Positions 10,101 to 22,371 of a DNA stretch of 64,000 bases are shown one piece after another. Where the stretch lies: assembly GCA_008694505.1 (NCBI GenBank), contig VZDJ01000219.1, positions 14,203,058-14,267,057 on the forward strand, written 5' to 3'. A program made the position numbers and the translations under genes. Source of the stretch: Cyanoderma ruficeps (Eukaryota > Chordata > Aves > Passeriformes > Timaliidae). Each line of letters begins with the position of its first letter. Position 1 is the stretch's first letter. The notes beneath the pieces are model-generated. The model saw only the letters and a list, made by a program, of their open reading frames with translations. It was not told the origin of the DNA and ran no database searches.

Positions 10101-11430
10101 TGGCTGGGAACAGGCAGGTGAGGAGCTGCTCTGAGCACTCAGATCTTGCCAGGAAAAGCTTCAATCGTTTGCTCCACGAAGAGACATCAAGCCACATCTA
10201 TTTCTATGTAAATCCAGCATTAAAGCTAGAGGCTACACTAGTGAGCAGCTACCACTGGTGTCTGTATTGTATTTACTGTTAGTAAATACCAATAATGTCC
10301 AGAAAACTCACATTAGCACCATGGAGAGGAAAATGAAGGCAAACCAAAATTGTTTCAGGAACTCTTCAACAGCTCCACCCAGCCCAGCTTCATTCACTTT
10401 GGTTTTGGTCCTTGGAGTCTGAGGAAATCCAGACTGTGGCAAGGTGTTTCTCTCCAAGGATTGGACGTGTTTTACTTTTTGTTAATGTTATCCTTTCTCC
10501 GTCTTTCAGTTTCTATAGTGATGGACAAACACACGCAGCACACACGAGGCCTGGCAGCCTGGGTGGTGTTTGCCTGCACTGCCTGAAAACACCACCAAAT
10601 TTTTGAGAAATCCACTGAAAAATCTTGGCCAAATCCCCTCCAGATCTTAAAAAAAAAATGAGTCCTATCAAGCAAGTTGATAATGTGTTGAATATGCATT
10701 TGCTTTTTTTGGATGTGTTTTGTCAGCAAGCGGCAGATGTTGCAGCTCTGTGTGTGCTCTGGTTTCTCCTGCATCCACACGCCATTGGGGGTGTCCCTTT
10801 TCCAGGGGCAAGAACATCAGCTGTGACTAAAGGGCGTGGAAACGCTCCAAACCAAATCATTCCTCTGACCCTGAGTGTGCTCCGGGTCTCCCTGTGGATC
10901 CAGTGCAGCTCTGCTCTGAGAAATCCCAGCCTGAAGATCTCAGTGACTGGACAAGGCTTGAAACCCCCAACCCCAAACTGCAGCTGCAGAAGTGGAAGGT
11001 GAAGGTGACCACAGCTGGAGATGGAGCTGCTCAGATCTTGGGTTTATGCTCAAGCTGATATTTCAGAGGGTATTTTAAAAGTTCAGCTGATGAGCTGGTT
11101 GTGGTGTCCTGCCCTGCCAAGACTGAGCTTTGTTAAGGGTGTCAGGGCCAGATTTCGGCTGCCAAAGCTCCAACAATGTCAGAGGAGCCGGGCTGATGCT
11201 GCAGCTGAAAAAGCCTTTGCAGCGTGTTTGGAAATACCGCCAATCTTTTTGTTTGTTTTGAGAAATCCTTTGAAAGATCTTTGCCAAAACCCCTCAGATC
11301 TTAAGAAAAAAAAAAAGGCTCTTATCGAGCAAGTTTTAGTAAGATGGGTTTGCTCCGTTTCCCCTCTGCACACAAGCAATCAAACCAAACCAAACCACCG
11401 ATCCCTGAAGTTGCTCCCAAAGCGAGGGAG
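4116..11430. other. Intergenic region between the SLC26-like gene and the CpG island
   Basis: No exon, RNA gene or recognisable mobile element could be supported here. The region holds moderately GC-rich unique sequence, homopolymer runs (for example the A-run near 9628 and the T-run near 9712) and short duplicated motifs such as the near-identical ATCC/GGAATTCATCCCT blocks around 7960-8010. Open frames of 60-200 residues occur on both strands, but none resembles a known protein or ends at a good splice site. Confidence 0.6.
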
Positions 11431-11637
11431 AAGCATCAGCGAGAATTCCCCGGGATAAAGGGAGAGAGGTGCCCCGGGGCACACGGGGCGAGCCCGGGGT
11501 TGTTCTCTCGGGGGGAACGGCCCCGGCTTTCCCCGGGCGGGGCGGGGACGGGGCCGGGCATCCCCCGCTCTCCGTGCGGGGCGGGCCGGGCCGGGGGCGG
11601 GCGCTGCCCGCGGAGCCACGGGCGGGAGCTCAGCCCC

Positions 11638-11735
11638 GCATCCCGCACCTGGGCGGGCAGCAGGCACCGCATCCCGCACCTGGGCAGCGCATCCCGCACC
11701 TGGGCAGCGCATCCCGCACTTGGGCAGCGCCCGCA
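11638..11735 (+). repeat. 20-bp tandem repeat inside the CpG island
   Basis: About four copies of a unit containing ATCCCGCACCTGGGCAGCGC occur. The last three are spaced exactly 20 bases apart (11671, 11691, 11711). The first is interrupted by a short extra segment. Confidence 0.85.
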
Positions 11736-11947
11736 GCCGTCCTGCCCCGCCAGGATGAGCGGCAGAGCCGGGGGAGCAGCGCCGGGCGCCGCGGGGCTCT
11801 GCCCCGGCCATGGTGAGCGGGAGGCGGCGGAGGGAGCGGGCGGGTGGCCGGGGGGCCCGGGGAGGGGGGGATGGTGGTAAATTCGCTCCGGGGGGAGCTG
11901 TTCGCCGTGCTCGCCGCTCGGCAGCGCCGGGGGTGATGCGGGTGAAG

Positions 11948-12352
11948 ATGCGGGTGCGGTGCCCGCTGTCCCTCGGGTGCGGTGCTCGGTGTCCCCCACC
12001 GTGTGCGGTGTTCGGTGTCCCTCACCGGGTGCGGTGCCCGATATCCCCGGTGTGCGTTGCCCGGTGTCACCCATCGTGTGCGGTGCCCGGTGTTCCCCCT
12101 CCGTGTGCGGTGCTCGCTGTCCCCCACCGTGTGCGGTTCCCGGTGTCCCCCGTGCACGGTTTCCGATGTCCCCCGGGTGCGGTGCCCGGTGTCCTCTCCC
12201 GGGCACGGTGCCCGGTGTGCCATGGGTGCGGTGCCCGGTGTCCCCCGTGTGCAGTGCCCGGTGTCCCCCGTGTGCGGTGCCCGGTGTCACCCACCGTGTG
12301 CGGTGCCCGGTGTCCCCCGGACGCGGTGCCCGGTGTCCCCCGGGCAGAGCGC
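11948..12352 (+). repeat. Variable ~22-30-bp minisatellite in the CpG island
   Basis: Roughly 15 degenerate copies of a unit near GTGCGGTGCCCGGTGTCCCC occur, with spacers of variable length such as CACC or CGT. The array is CpG-rich and open in several frames, which generates repetitive ORFs on both strands that should not be read as proteins. Confidence 0.88.
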
Positions 12353-12671
12353 CGGAGCGCTGGGAGGGAGCGGAGGGAAGGCTGCTGCCTGTGTGGTCGC
12401 ACAGGTAAAGGTGACAGCGAGCAGCCACCGCCGGCTCCGCTGGGATGCGCGGCTCCTGCGCCCAGCAAAGCGCTGGAATGGGCAGCACTGACCCGCAGGA
12501 GCACCGGGACTGAGGCCGGCACGGAGCAGGAGCCCCCGGCACTGGAGAATTCACCGGGAGGGGAGGCTCGGCGGGCTCTGCGCGAGCAGGAAACTTTGCT
12601 TCAGTGAGGATGAATGGCTGTCCCTGCAGGGGTTGAAAGGAAGGGCGGGTTGTGGCACCTGGGGACACGGC

Positions 12672-12768
12672 TCGGTGGTGGCCTCGGCAGTGCTGGGGGA
12701 GCAGTTGGACTCGAGGATCTCAGGGGGGTTTTCCAGCCTTTGCAATTCCGTGATTCTGCGGGGAAGGA
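12672..12768 (+). mobile_element. CR1-like LINE 3'-end fragment
   Basis: The order GAGCAGTTGGACTCGAGGATC, then GGTTTTCCAGCCTTTGCAATTCCGTGATTCTG, resembles the 3' terminus of an avian CR1 element in + orientation. It is short and truncated. Confidence 0.65.
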
Positions 12769-14654
12769 AGGTGTTTTCCAGGATTGGGGCAGCCCCGTGC
12801 TGTGCCAGTTGTGTGCCAGGGTGCAGAGTGCAAAGGCTCCTGTCACACCAGAGCTCTCCCGGCTCTGTATCCATCCCAGGCTCGTGTCACTGAGGTCAAA
12901 GCATTTCATTGCAGCTGAAGCTTGCCCAGGATTACTCCAGAGGGAGGGAAGCTCACAGGAGTCCTGCTCGAGCCCGGGTGCTTTGCTTCGGGTGCTGGGA
13001 GTGGAGCCAGTTTGTGGATCCGACTCGGGGAGAGACAGCTGTGCCTGGGAGTGAAGGAACAGTGTCACTTCCTCAAGCCCCTGAGGCGTCTCCCCTTGCC
13101 CCCAAACAAACTTCACCCTCGGAAACTCGATAGAAGGGTGAGTAATTAAAACATCACCAGGCTGCAGGTCTGTGCTGCTTGAGGGTGGTGAGGAAGGAGC
13201 CGAGTCCTGCTTTGCCAGCTTTAGGCTCCTGGACAGCCCGCAGTGTGCCTTGAAATGTGTGATGTCATTATGACTTCATTTCTCCTTAAAACCAAAATTT
13301 CCTTCAAATGGGACTCTTGTCCAGTGTCTCTTGAAGGAGGATGGTTTTTCTCCATCCCCTGCTACTGCAGTTGGCTGGTCTGGCTTGGCAAAGGCAGGGT
13401 GGAGCTTTTAGGGGATTATTTGGATTTTGTCAGTGTAGCAGAGGGCGATGAGTGGCCTGGCTGAGGTCATTCCCCAGGGAAGGTGCCCAGGGATGTGCAG
13501 TGCCACTCCTTGGGGGAAGAAGAGCCACAGGTGTGCCCAGGAGGCAGAGAGCCAAGGACGGGAGCATTCCCAGCAGGAATGGGGACGGGAAAGGAGCAGC
13601 AGCACCTTCCTCTGCTCTGAGGAGCTCTTCCCTCTGCCTCTTCCCTCTGCCTCTTCCCTCTTCCCTCTGACCTTGGCTCTGTCAGGGCTGTCCAACAATG
13701 CCGTTGGAAAACAAACACGAGTCAGGCTGTGAGTTTGCTCAAGCAATAACTCCGTCTACACCAAGGGCTGTTTATTTCCTCAAGCAGCCGCTGACCGGGG
13801 ATGGACAGAAATAGCTGAGTTTGCCCAGGACTCTGTAAACACTGATTTAAAAGTAAGAGCGCTCTGCCTGAGCCTGTTGGCTCCTTAAGCCCTTCTAGGA
13901 AGTCTCTAAACTCTAAATTGTACTTTCAGCTCCTCTGTGCCAACTGTGCCCCAGCAAGTGCCAGCAGTGCTTCTGCTTCTCCCCCTCCTCCTCTCCATCC
14001 TCTGGAGCCAGCTGGCTTGCCTCGAGTTTTCCATGTTTGCTCCCCTTTTCCAGGGATTCCAGGAAGTTTGGGGCAGGACAAAGAGCAAGGGACAGGTGCC
14101 TGCCGGAATGGGGCTGAGCCCTTTGGGGGAGAAATCTCTGGAACTTGTGGAAGGAGTTTCCAGGTGAATTCAGGGCAGAGGTGCAGCTGGGCGTGGGACA
14201 GAGGGTGCAGGAGTGAGGGGAGTGGGGCTGAAGAGGAGCTGGGATCTCCCCAGCTCTCCTTCGAGGGCAGCTCTGTCCTGCTTTCCACACTCCTCTGCTC
14301 CTGGAGACAGCAGGATGGGGAGGACAAGGACAAGGTGACGACCCCAATGTCCTGTGTGGGGCCTGGCTGTGCCTGCTGCTGTCTCCCACCCTGGGAGGGG
14401 ATGGAATGAGTGCCAGGAAGGCGTGAGGATGCAGCACTGCCCTGCACATGCAGCTGTGCCTCTGCACACCGTGGGAACACTCCCCGTGCTGTGTGTTTGA
14501 GGGAAGAGCAGGACAGGCCCAACCTCCCAACAGCTGCTGGTGCACAGGACTGGGGAAGCAGGGCAGGATCGTCCCTGCTGGGTTTGTTCACAGAGGAACA
14601 AACAGAAATAATTTGAGTCATTTCACATTTCTGACCTCAGCTGCCTGGGCATCC

Positions 14655-14898
14655 ACGAGGACTCAGGCTGGGCCAGGGGAGGCTCAGGGTGGACAGCAGC
14701 AGGAATTTCCCCATGGAAAGGGTGCTCAGGCCTTGGCAGTGCCCAGGGAGGTTTGGATCCCCATCCCTGGAGTGTCCCAGGAAAGGCTGGAGGTGGCACT
14801 CAGTGCTCTGGGCTGGGGACAAGGTGGGGATGGGGCACAGGTTGGACTCCATGAGCTGGGGGGGCTTTTCCACCCAAATAATTCTGGAATTCTGTGAC
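14655..14898 (+). mobile_element. CR1-like LINE 3'-end fragment
   Basis: The block order is CTCAGGCTGGGCCAGGGGAG, GGTGGACAGCAGCAGGAATT, ATGGAAAGGGTGCTCAGGCC, GGTTTGGATCCCCATCCCTG and a terminal TTCTGGAATTCTGTGACT. The same series recurs at 36290 and 47600, showing a dispersed family. The position of the conserved end indicates + orientation. Confidence 0.85.
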
Positions 14899-15337
14899 TG
14901 CAGTGAATGCTGGTGTAAATCCTGAGAACCCTGCGAGTAAAATCTGGGGTGACAGTCCCAAGTTCTGGGGGTTAAAGAAAATCTCTCATGGGAACTCTAT
15001 TAATTAATATCCACTCAGGATATTAATCCAAATATCCATTTGCAGAAAAAGACACTGATGAGTGTCAAGCTAGAGACTGTCCCCTGTTCTGACAGTGTCA
15101 TTCCTGTGCTCATTCCTTGGTTAGTCTCTCAAAAAAAGATTTCTTTCTAAAAATACCAACACACCCAATGAAACGGTGCCAGTGTCTGTTTGTGAACCTG
15201 GCTGATTCCTGGGAAGCTGAGGGTGAGGAACCTCATTGTGGTGCAGTTTATGGGAAAGAGGGGAAAATGCTTCATGGCTTTTGCATTTAACTCTTCACCC
15301 TTCTGTGCCCTGACATTCCCTGCTCTCCCTGGTGGGT

Positions 15338-15430
15338 TTTTTTGGTTTTTTTTTTATTATTATTTTTGTTTTTGGGTTTTTTTGGGGGTTTTNNNNNNNN
15401 NNNNNGTTTTTTTTGTTTTGTTTTTTTGTG
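15338..15430. repeat. T/G-rich low-complexity tract with 13-base gap (15393-15405)
   Basis: Poly-T is interspersed with G runs and broken by 13 ambiguous bases. It has the appearance of a degenerate homopolymer that was hard to sequence. Confidence 0.85.
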
Positions 15431-17379
15431 GGACTGCCTTTATGATATTGCTATTTGTCAGGGAGATGTTCCCTTTGCCTGAGCTGGGGCGGAGGGTGGG
15501 TTACACGGGCTGTGTGGGGCCCAGAGGTGGGAGAGGGATGATCCATGTGCTCCTTCCCTTGGCTCACACCGACCCAGCCCCAGGATTTGCAAAGCAGCTG
15601 AGGGGAATCTGCTCTCCTTGTGTAATTCCATTAGACTTATCTCGATGAGGACCCGTAATCTAATGAGCGGCTGCAGCCGTGGGGCTGCAGGGAGGGACAG
15701 GGCCAGCAGGGCACTGGGACGGGAAAGCAAATCACTCTGCAAGAACACGAATGGAACTTCAGCAATCTGATGTGATTAGGGAGACAATTAGGGCAAATCG
15801 CTGGGGGTGCAGTGGCCCCGTGGCTCTGGAGAGTCACAGCGTCCTGTCACCAGCCTGCCATGGGGACACGAGGGGGAAAAGCCACTTTCTGCCCCTCTTT
15901 GTGGGTGATGTTGGGTGGTTTTGCCGTGTCCTGGTGCGGCCAGGAGGGTTTGGGTATTCACAGATGGGTTTTCCTGGGCTTGGCTGATGCAGCAGGGTTG
16001 GAGCTGGACCTGTTGCTCCAAGCTGAGCAGGGAGATCGTTCCCCTGTGGGTTCTGGGTGTGAATTTCCCCGAGCTGAGGCGGCAGCTCTGCCTTCAGTGA
16101 ATGTCATCCCCACCTCCTCCACCCTGCCCTCATCTCCTGCATCTCCAGAGGTTCTCACCCCCACACTTTTGTTTGAAATCAGTGAGCTTTGCACAGACTC
16201 AACACCTCAGAAAATCAGCTCTGTGTGATCCCACCCAGGCTCCCACCGCCTCCCTCCCCAACCCAGCTCCTGCCTCCCTACCCCTGCCTGGGCCAGCGAT
16301 GCCTGAAGTTTTATCTTTCATGGATTTCAGATTCTGTGCTGCCCAGGGCTGCAGTTTGGAGCCTCACAGTCAGTGTCAGTCAGGTTTCTTCACAGAGAAG
16401 CTCCCAACCCCTTCCCCAGATGCAGGAGGGTTGATTTGGCCTGACGAATCCCCTATCCTTTGGTGTACCAGGGCTGCTTTAACGTCAGGAAGGTCACAAT
16501 TAAACCTCTCTCGTCCTTCCTGAGAGGACTTGAAGGATGAAGCTGAAACTCTGGATCCAGCAGATGAGCTCTTCCATGCTCATCATGCCAGCAGTTGTTC
16601 TGAGGTGTCCTGGCTCTTCTGGGGCTCCTCAGCTCAGCCAGAACGTGTTTGGCTGGGCCCTGGTGGTGAAATGATTGGCAAGGTGAGAGCCAGGCTGGTT
16701 CCGCATGGACCAGGAGAGTCTGAGGAGGATTTTTGTGGTGATCTGGCTCTTTATGGCTGCTCTAACATCACTGGAGTCAAAGCTGCCACCATGAAAGTCC
16801 CTCTCAGAGCTCTGTCTGACAGAACTCAGGGCTGAAGCTGATTTTAGATGAGCCAAAGCCGTGGAACACGTTTCTTCTTCACGGATCCTCCATGGGATTG
16901 TTACAAAAACATGTTTTCCCTAACAGGAAAAACTGCCAAATTTTTATCAGTCAGCAGAGAAGGGAAAAAAAAGAAATAAAATAGAAACCCAAACCCAGTC
17001 AACACTGTCCCCAGAAAAATAAGGGAAATTTGCAGCAATGAATATAAATTAGGAATTAGAACATGTAGGTGTCTGATAAGGGAAGCTAAAGGAATCTGTG
17101 AAATAATAATGAGCAGGGGGGTTAAGGATGAAGGGAAAGCATCTTCCAAGAACATTAAGAACCAGCAGCATGTCGTGTTCAGGAACTGCTTCGCTGGCTT
17201 CAAATGGAAGAGTCAAAACAGGAGAAGACAGAGTCAGACTGAGCCCTCCAGGAAATATCTGCTGAGCTATCTCCAAACTGCAGGTGAGAGGAAGCACTGG
17301 CCAGGCAGGCAGGGGGCAGAAATGGAGATTTGACAGTAAAACAGGTGATGAATTGCTGGGTGAGGCCAGAGTGATTTCG

Positions 17380-17870
17380 GCCCCACGAAGAGGCATCACA
17401 CTCTGAGGGCTGCCAGCAGCCTCTCAGAAATGGCTTAATCATAAAACTCAGCGAGATGGCTGATCAGAGGTGTTGGAAAAGTAAAAGGTTTTAATTAAAG
17501 GGAAAATAACGAACTATACAGAACAAAAGAGTAAAAGCCATGCAAGGTGCAGGGAGGTTCCTCACACCTGCTAAGACACCCCAAAAATGCCCCGAGAGAC
17601 TCCGAGCTCTCTCTTAAGTATTCAAGGATCTAGGAGGGGTTTTTGGCATTGCTGCCCAATAGAAAATATAAAAAATAGCTCCATTCCTTGAGGAACAGCT
17701 CAGGGATCCAACAGGTGCCTTTGTCCTGGTACTGGGTCAGTTATGGTGAGAAAAGCATAAAAGTTTCTGGTTCTTCTTCCTTAAAAGTTCAGGGGTGAAA
17801 CTCGAACTCTTTCCGAATACGCTGCTAGGGTGTGGGGTGCACTGCAACAAACAAGTCCTGGGGCAGAGGC
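17380..17870 (-). mobile_element. LTR-like dispersed repeat, family A, copy 1
   Basis: This ~490-base element matches 42898-43386 almost throughout. Shared blocks include AGAGGTGTTGGAAAA/AGAGGTGTTTGGAAA, AAAAGGTTTTAATTAAAG, CACACCTGCTAAGAC, CCGAGAGACTCCGAGCTC and CCATTCCTTGAGGAACAGCT. No coding frame is present, and the size and layout suggest a solo LTR. The TTTTAATTAAA near one end suggests minus orientation, but this is a weak call. Confidence 0.6.
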
Positions 17871-19479
17871 ACTCTAGAGCCTGTGCTGCTGTGGAAAATG
17901 AATTTCTCTTTCCCTCCTCTTCCTCTTGGCCCTCATCCCCTCCCCGTTCCTGGCTCTGTCTCCCGGGCTGTGCTGCACCCACTGTGACAGGCACAGGGAA
18001 TTCAGCTCTGCACTCCCCAAACCTCCCCAGGCTGGGTAACCCGGCCTGCTCTGAACCCCAGGGGCAGCGGGGAAGAGCAGAACAAGCATCTCCTCACTGC
18101 TCTGGGTCCAGGAGCCTCCTCGGTCAGCAGGAAATCGTGGAGCTGATAAAAAACTAATTGCAAAGATGCCTTTTATGAGCGCCCGATTTTCCACGGGCTC
18201 TGCTTGGCTGAGTTGTTTTATTGATCAGATCCCTTCTATTATAGCTCAGGGAGGAAAACAAGCAGCCCTGCTGCACTTGTGTTTGCTTTTAATAAAATAC
18301 TGCAAGCGGAACCTGCTCGGGGATGATTAAAACACGACCAGGGAATTGGGAACTGGAGGAAGAAGGGATTTCCTTCTGCCCATTCAGCTCAGGACTTCCC
18401 TGCTCCCTGGAATAGCCATTGACCACAAAAACGCTAAAAGGGAGGAGAAATCTGGGTTGTTCACCTGTGTGAGACCTGGGGTGAGGTCAGGGCAATGTGA
18501 GCACAAACATCTGTAAGATGTGAGGGCCAGGGAGATCACTGGCTCGGAGAAGGAAAGGCTGGAGCAGAGGAAGGGTTTCCAGCAGCCAGGAATTCCTGCG
18601 GCACGGAGTTCCGGCACCGAGGCAGGGCTGTGAGCACACCCCACTGCTGGGTGTAGCAATAATGCTGATGGTGGCAGCAGATTCATTCTGGGTTGGATTA
18701 ACGCTTCCCTCCAGCTCATCTGTGTTTGTTTGTGTCCCCAGAACTCCCTGGCCTCCCCTCCCTGCCAGATGAGCTGAGAGATCTTCTGGCTCCGCAGTGT
18801 TTCCCAGGCAATTCCTTTCTTTTCCACACCCCTCCTCTTCAGCAAACATCTGATCCCCCACCACTCTCTGGGTGCCCAGACATTTATTGTTCCAGCTTTT
18901 GTTTATTTCAAAACAAACACACGCACAGAAGAAAAAAAAAAAATCAGCAAGGAGAGCCCAGATCAAGGATCCAAAAATAGGCAACCCAGGAGAGGCTGAA
19001 AGCTCCAGTCTTGGCACATGGGAAAACATTTTTAGGTGACGAAGGCTTAACAAAACCCAGCTAAAAGTAACTGCAGCAGGAAAAGAAGTGGCTGTGGGAT
19101 GGTCTCTGCAGCTCAGGATCCACTGGATCCACTGGAATTCACACCATGGAAAACTGCAGGAGGTCACTGTGGCTGCTGGGGACAAGTTTGCGGCTCCCAG
19201 AGCAGAGATGTCCCACGTCAGGAACTGGGTGTGAAGGATTTGTTTCCTCTCAGCCTTGGCTGAGGTCAAGCTTATTCCACCCGAGTGCAGTGATCTCCTG
19301 AGATGTCAGGAAGGTGGATCAGTGCAAAATTCCAATCTCCCTCCTGGGACTTTCTCTGGGAGTCTGTGCTCATCCCTGGGTGTGTGGTGGGGAAGGATCT
19401 TCACAAGGAAATCCATGGAGGTGATGAGGATGAGCTGTGCCAAGGCAGGAATCACTGACTGCACAAGGAGAGGGTGGAG

Positions 19480-19738
19480 AAAAGGCCAGGAGGAGTGGGA
19501 AAAGCTGAGAGAATTGGGATTGTTCAGCCTGGAGAGGAAATTCCTCCCTGGCAGGGTGGGCAGGCCCTGGCACAGGGTGCCCAGAGCAGCTCTGGCTGCC
19601 CTGGATCCCTGGCAGTGCCCAAGGCCAGGCTGGATGAGGCTTGGAGCAGCCTGGGACAGTGAAAATGTCCCTGCCCATGGCAGGGGTGGCACTGGATGAG
19701 CTTTAGGTCCCTTCCAACCCAATTCTGTGATTCCAGCA
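19480..19738 (+). mobile_element. CR1-like LINE 3'-end fragment
   Basis: Typical CR1-type blocks appear in order: AATTCCTCCCTGGCAGGGTG, GGCCCTGGCACAGGGTGCCC, AAGGCCAGGCTGGATGAGGC, TTGGAGCAGCCTGGGACAGT and TTTAGGTCCCTTCCAACCCA, followed by ATTCTGTGATTCC at the 3' terminus. Confidence 0.9.
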
Positions 19739-20984
19739 TCAGTTAGGAAGGCACTGCATGGAAAAGGACATGGAAGCCACCCACAGAGAACAGGGAATCA
19801 CCAAAGCCCTCAACTAAGGCTGGAAAAGAGCAAACCCAGCAGCAGTGCTCATCCAGACGGGTGGGATGTGGAAAGCAGGGAAGGAATCCTTCCTCTCAGG
19901 GCTCTTTTTGGGTTTGCAGGTCAGGAAAGCCACGGGAGGGATCCAGGAGCCCTCAGGAATGAGCAGAGCTGGGGCAGGGGAGCTCTGTGTCAGTGCCAGC
20001 ACTGCCAGGGCTGTTTGTGGGGCTGCAGTGCCGGTGCAGGAGTGTCTGCAGCAAGAGGAATAAACACAGCCTGTCCAGGGCAGGAAAACGAGTCACAGCA
20101 ATAAAAGGCAGCAAGGAAGATTGAGGAGAGAGCCTGGAAAAATCCCTGCATGTGCTTCCCCTGGGAGACTGCATAACCAGAATGTGGAATCTCCATCTCC
20201 AAATGTCACCCACAGCAGGTTAAAATATAGCTGGGTCTGCCTAAACAGCTCCTCAGGGTCTCTTCCAGGCCCTCTCCTCCATCTGATTCTTCTCTCCACG
20301 GCCTCAGAATCTGTTTTACAGCCTGAAAAGAAATACAGATCTGCAGCAGCTGCATGACAGATTTTCTTGGTAGTGAGTTGGTTTTTAAGTGACAAATGGA
20401 AACTTCCTGTTGGAAAAGCCTGATTTCAGTGTGATGCGATTTGCTGAGGAAAAGCCAAGATCACAAAGCAAAGCTGTTTGCTGGATCTGCTGACTTGATG
20501 CTGTTCCGAGGTTCTTGATGCTGTTCTGGGGTTTTATTGGATCCGCAGAGTCGGTGCTGACAAAAGATTTTTGGCGCCGTTTTCCCTTGGGATGTTCTTC
20601 CCTCAGATCAAAAGCCTGGTTAAATATAATAAACCAAAGGTGCAGATAACAGGGCAGGAGATTGTGGCAGCTCAGGGTTTCCTGTTTCCCTGTTCAGGGC
20701 CGCTTCTTGCCGGTTGCCCTGGCTGGCTCTGAAAGGTGTGACGTGGGCACAGCCTCTCCTGCCCTCTCCCCGAGTGCATCCAGGATGGATATCCAAGGAT
20801 CTCCTGGTTTCCCAGCAGCTTCCCCTCCCTGTGAAGCCAGAGCTGCCTGTGAGGTGCTGGAGCAAGGCCAGGCTTGGCACACCACAGGGTTCATCTGCAG
20901 GTGAACCATGGGGAGGAAATATCTCCTTTTTAGCAGAGCCTGGAGTGCCAGGACACCAGGAATGGATTCCACTGGCAGAGAGTG

Positions 20985-21207
20985 GGATTAGGTGGGATAT
21001 TGGGAGGAAATTCCTCCCTGTGAGGGTGGGGACGCCCTGGCACAGGGTGCCCAGAGAAGCCCCTGGATCCCTGGCAGTGCCCACGGCCAGGTTGGATGGG
21101 CTTGGAGCAGCCTGGGACAGTGGGAGGTGTCCCTGCCCATGGCTGGGGTGCAATAAATGAGTTTTGAGGCCCTTCCAGCCCAAACCATCCCATGTTTCTG
21201 TGTTTTG
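20985..21207 (+). mobile_element. CR1-like LINE 3'-end fragment
   Basis: It shares the AAATTCCTCCCTGTGAGGGTG, CTGGCACAGGGTGCCCAGAG and GAGGCCCTTCCAGCCCAAAC blocks with the other copies in this window, in + orientation, and is truncated at the 5' side. Confidence 0.9.
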
Positions 21208-22371
21208 GGCCGGTCCTTTTCACACAAGGCCATTCCTCACCCTGTGCTCAGCTGCCTCCAGTCCCAGGGCAGTGGGAGCCACTGGGAGAACTGGGGCAGG
21301 GAAAACCTGGGGCCACTCCTTCCTCCAAAACAAAGCCATGATCAATCACTTTGCACTCTCTACCTCCCTGAGAGATGGATTTATTTTTTATGTTCATGCT
21401 CACTCACTAAATGGGGGTTTTTATGAGAGCAAATCTCTATTTCTATCATTAGCAACACACGTGCAGAGTGAGGGTTTGGGTACTCACCAGTCACTCACTG
21501 CTCATTGTGATGTCTCCACACTTTTCCCTCCTCCCTCACTCCCAAAGCAATTAACAGGAAATTCAGCTGCTGCCTGAATGGACACATTTCCAGCAATCTT
21601 CCTTAATTCTTTATTTACTGTAGAATGAGCAGGGCAAAAACTGCAACGTCAGTTCCTCCTCTGAGGCTGGATGTGTTCCCTCCTCTCCTCTCAGCCTCTC
21701 CCTGCCCTGCCCTTTCCCCAGCCCCAGCCCAGTTTCTGGTGAGCTGTGGTGAGAAGCAGCCTGGGGGAGCATCTGATTGCTGCCCATGAATTCCTGGAGG
21801 GAACAGCTGCCGGGGAATTGGGGTGACCAAAGCTGAGCTGTTGGCAGTCAGCACCTGGAGCTGGCTGTCCCTCCCTGCCCTGGGCGGTGATTTGGGCTAA
21901 GAGAGCTCAAACTTCACTTCTGCACCATCCACAGCAGGGCCTGGTGGCGTTTCCTGCCGTGCAAAGGGGGAATTCAGTGCCTGCTGCTGTGAATGAGGAA
22001 GGTTTTCAGCCGTGGGGAGATGCTGAGGCAGCCAAGGGGAGCAGGAGAGTGATGGAGAACGTGCAGGGAACTGATGCCCGACCTGTGCCTTCCTCTTCAA
22101 ACAGAGCCTGGAACAGCTCCAGGGATGAAACCCCGCTGTGAGCACGGACCCCAGACCCTGGCCTGGCACAGAGGGGATCTCTGGGATCCCACTGACATCT
22201 CCTTCAGTGCCCTGCACAGCCCATAAAGCCTTCACGGCTCTGGGAGCACCTGAGGGAGCCCCTTGCCCTGCTCTCGGGAAACAAAGGAGAGCTCAGTGAT
22301 TGAAGGCAGCTCTGGGTAAATGAGAGGCTCAGGAGACTCTCCCTGCCCCTTCCCCTCCACCAGAGCAGCAG

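Larger units (their letters stand above)
11430..12560 (+). promoter_or_regulatory. CpG island, candidate HTR4 promoter and 5' exon
   Basis: This block is strongly GC-rich and dense in CpG, unlike the DNA on either side, and it carries G-runs and GGGCGGG-type Sp1-like boxes. Two good splice donors on the + strand lie inside it: CATG|GTGAGC with GT at 11813, and ACAG|GTAAAG with GT at 12405. The next recognised + strand exon is the HTR4 start exon at 32347, so an HTR4 promoter is the simplest reading. No TATA box is evident. The link to HTR4 is inference from position and orientation; a non-coding RNA or an unrelated promoter is possible. Confidence 0.55.

Noticed and set aside
11948..12352. 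Regularly spaced repeats that might suggest a CRISPR-like array
   Set aside because: The units are contiguous and degenerate without unique spacers, and the genome is vertebrate.
11436..12668. 410-residue - strand frame and several + strand frames over the CpG island
   Set aside because: They are Pro/Gly/Arg/His-rich translations of the minisatellites, with multiple overlapping frames open at once. No protein family was recognised.
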